Assembly: GCA_037178855.1 (NCBI GenBank) | Contig: JASJZC010000007.1 | Location: 10,478,001 to 10,542,000, forward strand | Source of the DNA: Oscheius sp. JU75 | Lineage: Eukaryota; Nematoda; Chromadorea; Rhabditida; Rhabditidae | Direction: 5' to 3' | DNA length: 64,000 bases | In this document: piece by piece, positions 1 through 11,918 of the stretch | Layout: each line of letters starts with the position of its first letter | How positions within the stretch are numbered: position 1 is the first letter of the stretch | Position numbers and translations under genes: made by a program | The notes under the pieces: model-generated | Told to the model about the DNA's origin: nothing | Database searches by the model: none | What the model saw: only the letters and a program-made list of their open reading frames with translations

Positions 1-2087
1 CACGTCATTCTCTTTGTCAGTTCAGTACAAGTGTGACGTAGGCAAGTAGGCACAGGTTATACTGGCGTATCTGTCCTTTTACGAGTACCGTCACCATCTT
101 CCTCTTGGTTTTATTTGAGCGTTACTTGCTTCCTGGGGTAATGGCAACGCGCTCGTTTGTCACGACCCGGTTGTGATCTCGTTCCCTGTTTTCAAATTTT
201 TCCGAGCCGAGACCACTAACGGGCAGATAGACGGACACGGTTCGCGTTTGAAAAAATCGGTCTCGCTTAAACTTTTCAACACTGACCTGTTGCCATAGAA
301 AATTTGACCTGATCTATCTTGACTTTAATCAAAAGAAAAGTTACTGTAGATCCTTTTCAGGAGTTCTGTAGTCTTTGAAATGCTCAAAAACCTACATGGT
401 ACTGCTTCTCTATCCGACTCTGCTCCTAAACAGCAGCTGATGACTACCAAAGAAGCCAAAAGCTGTAGTGACTGCATCTAGAAATTACGTAGTCAAGAAG
501 AGGAAAGGGTGTCAAATAACCAGGAGGAAGGGGCCATTTGTACAACATTTGTTGACAGAGCCATATAAGTTATTTCCTTGAATGATAGGAGGTGAAGTTC
601 AATGTCATGGGCACCTCGTTGCTTATGCACAGATCTATTAAGGTGTTGGTGACACAAACACGGAAACGAAAAGAACTGCTAGTGTGTGTGCCTCTGCTAG
701 ACGTTATCCATCACATTAAATGGATAGGTCTTTTTGCCGAGGAGGGGAAAGAAACGAATCCCATACATTTTCCGAAAGAGAGAGGGGAGAGAAGATTCGG
801 TTTCCGAAATCAGTCATAGACACAAAAGAAGGCAAATAACGGTAAGACCCTGCTGGCTAATCGCTGTAATCTCATCGAGAGGGGTGCATGCTCTTAAATG
901 CTCGAAATACATCATTGCAAACGCAATAAAGAGGCAGAGGAAACGCGTCACAGGTGACAATGCAGACAGTTTGGTGGAGAGTAGGTGGGTGTCTCTGTGC
1001 CGTCACCAAAAATGTTAGGAATCTGATGGATTTTGTCAGAGAGACGGGCAGGACACCGCCTTTTTTTGGTCGCAGAGGTCATCTGATATGTTGCTAAATG
1101 CGGATTATCTGATGTGCTCTTGGGAGACGCTAACAGTAAATCATGATCAGAGGTGATTGTGGCATCTGAGGTATGCTTGAGTGAGAAATTGGTCTAGCCA
1201 GATAGTATGAGACTTACCTTTTGTAGAATGGATCCAGTGTAGTCTGTGTGTACAAAAAAAAGCAGCAATTTGAACAGCACCAAAAACTGCGTGAGGAATT
1301 TTGTTCGGGAATTTAGCTGGGTCCCTTATAGTGGCTTTTTGTGAGCTCTCGTCTTTTTTCCGTTTAGTTCCGTGGACAGTGAGCTGAAGAAAGTACTAGA
1401 AACTGTGATCTCAAGAAAAAGAATTTCAAGGGACGGTATACTATGGGGTGTTCCCGGTTTAACAGTTTTAAACATCACTTAAGTTTGACATCACATGTTT
1501 GGTTTAATGTTTCGCATATATAGTTTGAATAGATTCTTGTTGTTGTGCTTTTCAAAATCTCGATGTATCGATTATGGCATCTCGATCACTAATACACAGC
1601 TTTTATTGGTCTCCTGGTTTGATAAAGCTTTCATTTTTGAGCTTTCATTCGTCAAATTCAAGATCTCATAAGTTTTGCTTTCATATTGTTTCTTTCCCCG
1701 ATACTCTCTAAGGAAGTGGATAAACATCACGCATTGTTTGTTCTGCTTTGAAACTGTTCTGTCCAATCTTACCACACATAGACTTTCAATTCGACCTAGA
1801 CAATCGTGTGCCGTAAGCCGGTCACTTTTCACTTATCAGTAGGCGTCCAAGCGCTGCAGCAAAAATCACATGCTTCAGTACATTCACTTTAGTAGCTATC
1901 ATCTTGACCTGAAATTAAATTTTTATTTTTCCACCCTCGTGACCGCTTATCGCGACTTTTCTTTGAAGTTTTGGCGATGCCACGCAAGCGGTCGGTCAGT
2001 TAACCTTATCAGCTGGAGCCGTGGTCCTCTTCATATTCAGTGCTACTTTTTTCTTGGTTGACGAAACAAAGTGAACATTTTTCAGGT
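1..2087. other. Upstream non-coding region, no gene recognised
   Basis: I read both strands and found no exon with a believable splice context or family resemblance. The open frames here are short and low in quality. The last bases (2081-2087) hold a TTTCAG-type acceptor just before the start codon of the carboxypeptidase gene. The promoter of that gene presumably lies in the last few hundred bases, but no clear TATA element stands out. Confidence 0.5.
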
Positions 2088-2090
2088 ATG
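2081..2090 (+). promoter_or_regulatory. Probable spliced-leader acceptor at carboxypeptidase start
   Basis: A TTT-rich tract ending in TTTCAG (AG at 2084-2085) lies 2 nt before the ATG at 2088. In nematodes this placement is typical of a trans-splice acceptor that receives a spliced leader. A cis 5'-UTR intron would look the same without transcript data. Confidence 0.55.
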
Positions 2091-4162
2091 CGGTTCCTAC
2101 TTGTTGCTTTCATAAGTTTGCCTTGTATACTTGCCGGAGCCAGCAATTCGGTCAATACTTGGGCAGGAACTTTACAGGTTTGTTAACGCATTCGTTTGAA
2201 ATACTAAATTTAGTATGATGAAGACTGGGGCTATGTTGACATTCGCACAAATGCCCACACTTTCTGGTGGTTGTACTCAGTGAAACCTGCTAGTAACAGA
2301 CCTCTCATCCTTTGGCTCCAGGTAAAAAACCATAAACCTGTAAAATATGGTGTTTAGGGAGGTCCTGGAGCTTCTAGCACTGGATTTGGAAATTTTGAAG
2401 AGACTGGACCGAAGATGATGAATGGATCCGATAACATGGCCACATGGGTAGGTTTATTCATATTATTTGCAATAGCACAAGTAGATTTCAACAATAAACT
2501 AGATAACAAGTAACCTGTCCTGTTAGCTTGACTCTTATAAGGGACAGAGACAGAGTACAGCTATCGACAGTGATAGAGTGGCAGAGGATGATATACTGAC
2601 ATAAGTCATGTGATAAGCGACAAAGTTACTTATGCGTATACCGATTTCAGCTCCAAGTTGCTGACATGGTCTACGTGGACAACCCCGTCGGTTCCGGATT
2701 CTCCTACGTGGATGATAGCAGCGCTCTGACCACTGACGTAGCACAGGTAGCAAAGAACGTCTGTGAAAACGCCCTCCTATCATAGATCGGTCAAGATCTG
2801 CTGGCCTGGTTAAATCGTTTCCTAGCCGTTCATCCTGAATACCGTTCTCGTCCATTCTACATCTTCTGTGAGAGCTATGGAGGAAAGATGTCTGCTGAAT
2901 TTGCTCGTGTTATCACCACTGTAAGTTGTGCTACTTTTCTGTCTCATCTACATTCTGAATCTGATAGACCCATTGACATAGCAAACTTTTGTTGTTTGCA
3001 GGTAAGATCACAAGTACGAATTCCAGGCAATCTCCGCCGGCAGTCTCCATATGAACTTCCGTGCTGTAGCCCTAGGAGACTCTTGGATCAGTGCCATGGA
3101 TTATGTGAATACTTGGGGAGAGTACCTCTATGCCAGCGGTTACCTCGATGACCACCAGCTTGCCAGAGTAAACAGTCAGGCAGCAACTTGCCAAAAGCTT
3201 GTCGATCAAGGACAATGGTCTCAGGCTACCAACTGTTGGGGAAATATGGAGAATCTTCTGGAACTTGTACGTCGTGATTTCTGTTACGCTGAAAATAGGA
3301 TAACTACGGTCTTGTCTCAACCGGCCAGATTAATAATCATTTCTCGTTACTGTGGGGAAACAGTCAACTGGGCCTGAAAAGTTTGACTTTTCTGCACAGA
3401 GGGGTCAACTAGAAAAGTATACACATTGAAGGAATTCCGTTTCAAGGCGTATTTTCGGATCAGTCTAAAGTTTCCAAACAAACTCTAGACCAATAGGTTA
3501 TTCAGGAAACCAATGGTGTGTCATGGTACAACATCCTCAAGAGAGGTGGACAGGACGACTGGTCTAAGAAGAGAAGAAAGCGTAGCATCCTGGACGAATC
3601 CCGTTACACTCTCAGTCAAATGTATCAACGCCACGTCGCTACTCTCCAAGCTGATGCTCTTTCCGATTACATGGACACTACGGTCCGTGCCAAGCTGGGT
3701 ATTATCCCTCCTCAAGTCAAGTTTGGAGGTAAGAGATTTTAGATGCTGAAAATTTCCGTTTTAGCTCAATCCAATGCTGTATTCCAAGCCCAGTCTCCGG
3801 ATTTCATGAAGCCTAATTGGGATACAGTTGACGGTCTTCTTCAGAATGGAATCAACGTCGCAGTCTACAATGGAAATGAGGATCTAATCTGTGACACAAT
3901 TGGTACTCGAACCATATTATTAAAAAGTATCCAACTTTTAGGAACCATGAAGTGGGTGAACCGACTCACCTGGACTGGTTTGTCCTCCTTCAATACTAGC
4001 AGAAGAATCGCTTTTGGAACCAAGTCCTTCCCCCTGGCTGGCTACCACAAAACGTACAAGAACTTCCAGTTCTGGTGGCTTCTCAGAGGAGGACACATGG
4101 TCGCCTACGATGTCCCTGAAGCTACTATCTACATGGTCAAGCAAATCATTCAAAATACCTAA
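2088..4162 (+). CDS. Serine carboxypeptidase, SCPEP1-like (S10 family)
   Basis: Nine exons: 2088-2177, 2214-2321, 2358-2447, 2651-2746, 2786-2920, 3027-3266, 3506-3728, 3765-3902, 3942-4162. All phases join, giving 446 residues, near the usual family size. A signal peptide of about 18-20 residues ends near Ala-Gly-Ala. The first exons carry the SCPEP1 pattern DEDWGYVDIR and the oxyanion-region motif GGPGASSTGFGNFEE. Catalytic residues visible are Ser158 in ESYGGK, Asp367 in NEDLICD and His425 in GGHMV. By family, it is a lysosomal or secreted exopeptidase removing C-terminal residues. Introns 1, 2 and 7 are 36 nt, and introns 4 and 8 are 39 nt. The exon 6 acceptor (AG at 3025-3026) was chosen because it alone restores phase. 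The match to retinoid-inducible serine carboxypeptidase is clearer than to CPVL or cathepsin A. A decayed copy lies just downstream. Confidence 0.93.
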
Positions 4163-4369
4163 ACCCATATTGTACAAAGTTGCCGAGGCTTGCTCAAATA
4201 TATGCCCTTTCTAAACTTTAAAATAGCTTGTCTGACAGCTGAATCAATCGGTTTCGTATAGCGGTCTTTCGAAACTTATTCATTCTAAAAAAAGGTATTC
4301 ATTGAATTGCCGGTAAAGAAGATGAACATATTAGTTAAAAAGTAACATTTTACTCCAATCTAAACTCAG

Positions 4370-5268
4370 TACGAAGAAGATTGGGGCTATTCTAGCCAAG
4401 CAGTGTCCGGGGTTCCTGTCCATTATAAGTGCTGGTGAAAGCTAAGGTGAAAAAGTGGCTGCGGAGTTTGCTCGCGTGATTCATACGGTATGATGGGATC
4501 GATACTCAACTGATGACTCTACAAAATGGCACTATACATAAATTTTTGACAACGGACAGAATCGAACCTTTGGTTCCTCATGTCCAAAGCTTTAATGTCT
4601 ACATATACAGCCAGACCTAGACCACAAACACATTTTCAAATTTTATGTAAATCCGAGCCTAATATCGGCTTCAAATTTAGGCGGGGAAGCTCCAAATGCT
4701 GCAAAAAACAGTAGTTTTTGTTACTTTTACACTTTTTCACGTTGATTATGAGCGTTACCGCCAATTTTCGAGCCTGCTGCGCGCCAACTTCGTTCACACG
4801 GTGCACATTCGCTTTAAAAGGACATTAACGTGCTATATTTAGACGGTTGGATTGTGCGCTTTTTTGAGCTTGGGTTTACACATGGAAGACAAAACAAACA
4901 CCTGCAAATGTAAAAACATCACAAAAAGTTCGTGGTGGGATCCAAATTCAAAAAATCGTAATGTCTAATCGTCATTCTTTAAAACTTTTGTCCAGCAAAA
5001 CTAAAACAATGCTACGGATGAACCGGTTGACATGAAGCAGCATGTGTGCTTACAATTCCACTAGAAGCGAATTTTATAATATCTAGCCAAGGCTTCGGAA
5101 GATGGCAAATCCGAAACCTTGGCTAAATATTACAAAATTCACAAGAATCTACAGTTCAGGGTGATTTTGAGTGCTGGACACATGATGGCCTACGACGCCC
5201 CTCAAGCTACTTTTAAAGTGGTGGAGGATGTCATCAGAAGAACTAAAAACTATCAAAGTTGTCCTTGA
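4370..5268 (+). pseudogene. Decayed tandem copy of the serine carboxypeptidase gene
   Basis: Three islands match the upstream gene in order. Island 1 (4370-4390) reads YEEDWGY after an intact AG, like the start of exon 2. Island 2 (4437-4487) reads ES, stop, then G-E-K-V-A-A-E-F-A-R-V-I-H-T and a GT donor. It matches the active-site end of exon 5, with TAA replacing the Tyr after the catalytic Ser. Island 3 (5101-5268) matches the last exon, including KNLQF and AGHMMAYDAPQAT, and runs to a TGA. Exons between the islands are missing or unrecognisable. The in-frame stop and lost exons make this a pseudogene born by tandem duplication. The last island stays open for 55 codons, so that part decayed late or the copy is young. 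Confidence 0.82.
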
Positions 5269-5893
5269 ACCCAAGTCTCTTGTATCAACGTAGTGTCTAC
5301 GATCCGTTTATCTCCTCGTAAAGACCACGGTGTCCTGTAATTAGTCGGCATCTAGGCTTGCAATTTACGAGGGTGGCACCCTGACCGAAACTTGTAGGTA
5401 ACGTCTTTTATGACACATATATCAAATAAAACGTCAAGCGGAGAAAATGAAAAAGGGTATAACTGAACAAAGCAATTTTAGACTGGGTGGTTACAAAACA
5501 ACGGGGGACATGGAAGTTGATTTTGGGTATTGTTTTGGGGTTGAAGCTTAGAGCATTTTTCTATTATGAGTATCACGGGAAAACAATCAATATTCCATCA
5601 ATATCTGTTCCCTGAAAATGACTGTGCGGGCTGTGGCTGCTCGAGGCGCGGGAAAGCAACGGGCGTGTAGATGATGACGAGAAAACCGTAGTGGTGGGAT
5701 AGCATCCTGAAACAATGGCATCATTTTATGACAGCTTGCTATCTGGCCATTGCGCGAAATACGATCCCAGGACGAATTGCTGATTAATTGTTGGCATGAA
5801 ACACAAGAAGGCACTTGACAGATGGAGCCCCCTGCCCACGAAAGGCGCGCGCGCCCCGAAAATGGGTCGCCAGATAGCTTCCCTTAACTTACA
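5269..5893. other. Intergenic stretch with a 12-bp GC palindrome
   Basis: No coding exon is recognised between the carboxypeptidase pseudogene and the 3' end of the next minus-strand gene. The only odd element is the self-complementary alternating GC run at 5844-5855, inside a short CG-rich patch. It could be chance. Confidence 0.4.
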
Positions 5894-7049
5894 TTAGCAG
5901 AAGAGAAGAGCGATTCCCACAGACGTGACTCCGGCAAGAAGGCCTGCAATAAAATATGATCACAAAAAATTTTAAATGCATATAATTATGCTACGTACAT
6001 CTGGCAGCGCACCTGGTGGCTACCGATTTCACTGGTTTATCCGAAGCGGTAATCTTTGGTAATCAGAGCGTATGGTGACACCTGTCCGCGCTGCTCCTAA
6101 AATCGTCCCTAGGCTCTATCGCTGCAGCTGGAGGACACTAGAAGGCGCAATTGCAGAGAGAGAGAGAGAGGCATTGGTATAATTAAACGATCCCAATCAG
6201 TATTCAGCCCCCAGCACTATCAACGGGAAATGGCTTGGCGATGACTCACGGGAAATACCCTGGTATCGCGCAGCTGCGCAATGAGTAAATGGGCAGTGAC
6301 AGCAGCACATTAGAGGAAATCATATGCGCATTTTATCGGTCTTCAAAATATTGTAATTTTGTGTCTCTCTGCCGTTTCTCTTTAACCTCCTTTAAAACTT
6401 CAAAAAATTGATCTCTCAATTGTCGCAACAGAGGCAGCAATTATCGGTCACGAAGCATCTAGACCCAAAATTTGTGCTTTCAGAATTTCGAGGATCAATG
6501 CTTTAAGTAGCCAATTACGCGCCTCAATTGTGATTCCTTTCCCCAAGGAGACGACACCAGCCAGCGCACTCTGATGGAAGGTGTTAGATCGCGCTCTCTG
6601 CTTTTCTGCGAAACTAACCCGCAGAATTGAGGCTAGGCTCGGGAGTTGTGGTGGTAGTTGTGGTTGTGGTGATCATCTCGGTACAGTTCTTCCAGATACA
6701 AATGGCAGTTCCCTGGCCGTCACACACTTCCTCAACAATTTGGCATTTATCTCCGTTCAACTTGTCGTAATTCATTGTGCAGCACTTGTGGAATAGCTGA
6801 AAAAAGAGACATAAAACACAATGTCGAAATGACTCGAACCTTGCAATAGTCTTTGGCTTCGACAGCCATTTCATCGCACTTTGAAGTGTGATTTCGTATA
6901 GTCGGGTCCCAGCCAGACACGGGCAGTGATGGCTCCTGTTCGTAGCTGAAAGTGGCATTGTTAGCAACAAATAACTAAAGTACTCACTCGTCAGCCATTA
7001 GGGCAGGAATGCACATGAGAACGGCAAACACGGCTAGAGAACTCCTCAT
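5894..7049 (-). CDS. Small secreted Cys-rich protein, probable GPI anchor
   Basis: Four exons on the minus strand: 7049-6988, 6945-6840, 6796-6619, 5943-5894. Phases join to give 131 residues. The start gives a clear signal peptide (MRSSLAVFAVLMCIPALMA). The mature region has Cys motifs including KCCTMNY and CIWKNC, then a Thr run of nine residues, typical of an O-glycosylated stalk. The last exon adds AGLLAGVTSVGIALLFC, a short hydrophobic end with no cytoplasmic tail, as in GPI-anchored proteins. The last intron is about 675 nt, much longer than the rest. Its donor (6618) and acceptor (AG at 5945-5944) fit consensus and phase, but if it is wrong the protein would stop at TAG 6614-6616. I cannot name the family. 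It resembles the many short Cys-rich surface proteins of nematodes. Confidence 0.72.
6155..6170. repeat. (AG)8 microsatellite
   Basis: A perfect AG dinucleotide run inside the long last intron of the minus-strand small secreted protein gene. No function is apparent. Confidence 0.9.
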
Positions 7050-7770
7050 TATGAAATTTGGGAGCGGACCTGGAAAAGGGCTCGGTTACAAAGAATCGCC
7101 GAGTGTGGAAAAGAGTAAAGGAGAAGATCTATTCCAATGTGCTTCAATGCTCAGCCAGTAATGCGTTTATGTATCCAGAAAATGCAATTATGCCAGAGCA
7201 GACGATAATGTTGCGTTGACAGAGGTAATGAAAGCAACTGCGCCGACAGAGTAAGGCAGTTGGTCTATGTGTGCGTGTTTGAATACTAGATTAGGGATGT
7301 TTTCATTCATTGAAGAAGTCTACGCCAGGCTGGATTAGGAGCATCCAGGAACGCCTGCATCAATATGCCCTGGGGATGCTCATAAATCCACGCCCAAGGG
7401 GGTGATGAGACGAAATCGGGACACATAATTAGCAAAAGATGGAACAGCTTTAATAGGGTTGAGAAAGGATTTAATGACTGGGACGGGGAGAGCCCTAAGA
7501 AGCCAGGACCAGCCTAGATGAAAGACTGAGGACAAGTGTTTGGACACTTTCCAATTTGGGAGTACATCGCGCCGGTAATCCGACACCTTTCGAAGAGCCG
7601 GTAGTACAGAAAGTGATGGGTGTCGATGATGCTCTAAACCTTGAAACAAATGAACAGCGTTCGCTCGAAAGAGAATGCGCTCCTCCTCATGCCAATTCAA
7701 TTACTTTTGCGAGACGCCAATTTAAAATTTCGGAGCGTCGGCGGGAGGAGAATCAAAGCAAGAGAGTGAA

Positions 7771-7790
7771 AGAGAGAGAGAGAGAGAGAG
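7771..7790. repeat. (AG)10 microsatellite
   Basis: A perfect AG run flanked by imperfect purine-rich sequence. It inflates an otherwise unsupported open frame on the plus strand. Confidence 0.92.
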
Positions 7791-10700
7791 AAAGAGAGCA
7801 GGCTCGTCAAAGAAAAGACAACTGAACGGGATGAGCCGACAGCTCATCCCATACTGAGGTCGCGAGCAATCAGTCTAATCGTCTCACTGACCGCCAACGA
7901 TGGCAAACAGTGCCACCGGAGGGGCTAACGAGATGACCCACGACGGATACTGTTTGCCGTAGTCGCGATCATCCCCAACTGCGCACTCACTTCAACACAA
8001 TCTTGTCAAGCTATTATTGTATCAAATCAAGACTGTAGACTCTTAAAAACTGAGGTCAGATAGTCAAAAAAGGTCAGAACTTGGTACCAATGCCATTTTT
8101 GAAAAAGAACTTTGAAAGACTATCACGATGAGTATGGGTATCAGTTTGCAAATACGGTTGTGAAGAAGGAGTAGCTGCACAAGTGGCGCAAAGTAGTGCT
8201 CTCGGGGAGACTTGTTTGGTCAGTGGGGGCACGAGTTGATAGCCCAGTGAGACGTGAAAAACGCTGAGAGCTGTTCGCGCGACTCTCACAATGCGGAAGA
8301 AGAAATTGACACGAAGAGACTACGAAAAGAAGAAGAAGACGATGTTCAAAGCGCCCTGGTCAGGAAGGGTCAGCCGGAAGACTGGGGCGGTGCCACTAAT
8401 TGACACGCCCACACCGATACTGCCACCTTAACGAGGCCAACTGACCAGCTAATACACAAACGCCGCTAATGTGTTAGGAGAGAGCATGACCATGCTAAGT
8501 GACTGATGAGGGGGTCCGGTCTACCAATGACAATCAGAATCACGAGCTTAGAGTTATTTACAGCTCACGTAAAAACAGGGTCATTTGGCTCCGCCTAACT
8601 GTCCTGTTTATTAATTCCTGGAGAGAGTATGACCAAGTCTAATCATATTCAAAAAGCTGTAGACAAAGGTAATCCCCACGGGGGATGACTGTGGAAGAGC
8701 AGCTGCAATGTAAGCACATAAATGGCGTTGCAGGATTGCCGTAAACCGGATCAACACCTGCCGTCGACGGATCGAAGCTGACGGTGCGGAAGGCGTCTGG
8801 TGAAGACACATATTGGTACTTCAGAGTTTCATCAAGCTTTGTGTCTCTTCTTGGGCTGTTAGTTATTGGCCTATGGGCTGGAGCATTGTGATGCGCCGAC
8901 GCTCTTCTGAAATATTCAGCTGGCGTCAGCTAGACCGGTGTGTGTATATAGAGGGTGGGAGAATACTTAGTTCTGAATGGTCACTTTGGAACACTATAGC
9001 TGCTTTTTGGCGTTTCTTCTGTCAATATGCTAGACTCCTGCCAGTCAACAGCATTCCCCGAGGGACAAAGCAAAAAACAAGCAGCTCCAAATAGCCTAAT
9101 CTCTCAAAATTTTCGCAGAAGACCTTCTCTGGAAAGCGTGCTCATGTGTCCCCGAGTGTTGACAGGCAGATGATTTCTCCCATACATTTGGGAGGACGAG
9201 CAGGCGACGGAAAAGACATAAAATTAAGGGGCAGAATAGGCCTTTATGAGACGTGCTATTGTCTCACGCGTTGTTCCCAAACATGGTAGTGGGATTCAAC
9301 AGTACCAGGGGGCAAAAGTAGCTGTCGGTAGATTGGAAAAGGCGCCTTTGTGATGAAGGAGCCGTTTAATAAAGCCTATAATGGAACATACGGGCCGGCA
9401 ATATGCGGTTGAATAGAGGAGCACTTCGGAAAGAGCGTGAGTAATGGCGGCACCGCGACACAAGAGCACAGGCTTAAGAGGTGCCAATTAAGACAAGACA
9501 AGGCTCCTGGAATCTCTCACTCAGGAAAAGATTTGGTCACTGGAAATTGGCACTACCGATTCAATATGGGCTGGCCACCGGGAGTAATGACAAGGGGAAG
9601 GATGAAATTGCGGGAGGCCGCTCATTACGGGGATCAGCCGTTGACGGCTCCTTTGAACATGGCTTACGCATCCGCTCCTGATTGCCATCGCCAAAATCAG
9701 TCGTCGAGAAAGAGCCAGAGGACAGAAAAAAAGCTAGCTAGATTGCAGTAAACTATAGGTACCTGATTGATGAAAACACATGTGTGCGTCTATAAGTGGC
9801 GGACCCCAGGATTGACATCAAATAATTGCATCCGGTAGGCGGTATCCGGTAGTGGAGCGGCTCTTGAAGGAAATACAAAAGCAACACAGAGTGGTCTCGG
9901 AACGCGTTAAGAAGCGAACACAAACAAATACTCAAACAGCCCGCAACATAGGGGTCATTGGCAAGGAGAGCAAAAGATTTGGCAGGACTTGTCTAAAGAT
10001 GTCAAGAAAGGCAGAAGACAAATCCGATTTGTGAGACTCTGTCCTAAAATTCTGTTATGTCGTTGGCTCACTCTCTTTTTAAATTGATTGGGATGGAACA
10101 AAAGATCTCCCCTCAACTCTCTGTCTCTGTTTCTCAAAACTTCTTACATAAACTAAATCAAGTTAAGTGGGTGCTGATGGCAACTAATTGGCGAGTGACC
10201 GCACCTGTGGCGCCCGCTGTTCAAACAAGCGCCAAACTGTTTTCGATGACCAGCTCCGGTAATACGATACTCGATAGGCTATCCGCTTGAGGACACGCCG
10301 ATCTCCACATCTGTTACCGGAAGGCACCTACACCTGGGGACCCAGTTCGATAGAAACAGACCGAGTGAATCTGAGACTGCGAAAGAAGAGACCATCTGCT
10401 TACACGATTTTGCGAGAAAATTGGCTCAGAACTGAAGGTCGTTCGACGAGATGTGAGCTATCATTAGGAGGGAAAAAGTTGTGCGAAGGCGAAGGAGACT
10501 ACAGCAATTGGTTAGTTTTCGGAAGAGGGACGACTATTTGACTGTCCAACGCGTAAAATCGAAGCAATTTACACCCACTGGCACAAATTACGGGTTTGCT
10601 AATGCACGGTATTGTAGAGGGCGTCACATATATTTTGCGGGTCAACGCGCTCCACGTAAGAAGAGAAGGACAGATGGGAGTCGAAGCTAGGCAGGATTAG

Positions 10701-11903
10701 CAGCGAGTCGGAGAAGACAAGCTGACGCTGGAATCGGATGACACCCGCTGAGTATAGAATTCTTCCAGTTGAATGAGAGAGACACGCATGCCAGTAGAAG
10801 GGACTTGGGAGGGATTAACAAAGCTCACGCTAATGGATACTCCATCTCTGGCAACGGAAATATCTCTAGAGAGGAGAAACTCTGAGAGCTGGAATGTGTG
10901 GGAATGTGGTTTCCACAGTGTTGTCCGTCTATTAACATGAGCCCAATGAATGACAATTTGTTTGATCAGGTTTTGTTCGTTTTCATCTGTTCAAATTCAG
11001 TGAGGATGGCGAAACGAAATGGGATTAGAATTTCAGCTCATACGACATAAAGTGCTGTGTAGCAATGAAGAAAAGAATAATAAAATGGTTCTTCTAAGGA
11101 ATTTGAGATCTGACATACTTTTACAAATACTGTACTGCTATATTTCTGCCAATTGGAAGCTGAATGCTTAAACGCACAACAGACAGGTCAGTTGTGACTC
11201 GACTCGGAGAGGTTGCTAACTTTTTCGAGATCTAAGAAAGTATCAGTTAGAATATTGACAATGACAAAAATTGACTGGAACAAGACAATATGTGGCAGGT
11301 TGAAAAGAGTTGATGGACAGAATAACAGAGCAAGAGGGGGACTGTTCGCTAAATTTGAAAGACAAGCTCTCCTATTTTAGATTTATTTGCAATTATCATA
11401 TACTTTCTATATGTCGCAACATGCTAGTCTTCCAAAGATCGGTGCTCATCCGCGCAGTTCTCATCCATACTTCTCCTAACTGAGCTGTGAATTCGTCCCT
11501 CCACCTGGAGCTCTCCTATATACACTACAAAAGCATTCTGTAAGATTGCTATGTTGCGCAAAATTTTTGTTATTGCCGATTTGAGTCAGTGCCTAGAAAT
11601 ACAAAGTTTGTCTAGGAGGAGAATGCTATCCGTGAGGGAAGGAGATTGAACCCATAACAGTTCTAAAAACGTCCAGTGACTAACGTGGTGCTGTACAAAA
11701 GCTTAGTGGCAAATATCATAGACGCCTGTTTTCCCATGCTCCAAGGAAAACAATGCGGCTCCGTACGAATGAATATGAATCAATCTGTCGGCCTCCTTTT
11801 TGCATGATTCAACGTCAAAAGATCATGGAGATTAATCAACGAGGTGAAAGAAAACTTTGCTGCTATCTCTCACACAATTCTATAGTTACAAAAGAAACAA
11901 AAG

Positions 11904-11909
11904 TTTATT
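11904..11909 (-). terminator. Polyadenylation signal AATAAA of aspartic protease gene
   Basis: The plus strand reads TTTATT, so the minus strand has the canonical AATAAA 9 nt after the TGA stop. The 3' UTR is therefore very short, which fits compact nematode genes. Confidence 0.75.
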
Positions 11910-11918
11910 CTTTGAGAT

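Larger units (their letters stand above)
7050..11918. other. Long intergenic region, no gene recognised
   Basis: Almost 4.9 kb without an exon that I can defend on either strand. Short open frames occur (for example near 7560-7820 and 9440-9750), but they are rich in simple sequence or lack splice context and family motifs. A perfect (AG)10 run lies at 7771-7790. A probable 3' acceptor for the small secreted protein gene lies just upstream of its ATG near 7070 (CCTTTTCCAG on the minus strand). The 3' end contains the AATAAA of the aspartic protease gene. Confidence 0.45.

Noticed and set aside
7556..7825. Plus-strand frame of 89 codons
   Set aside because: Its second half is the translation of an AG microsatellite; nothing else supports it.
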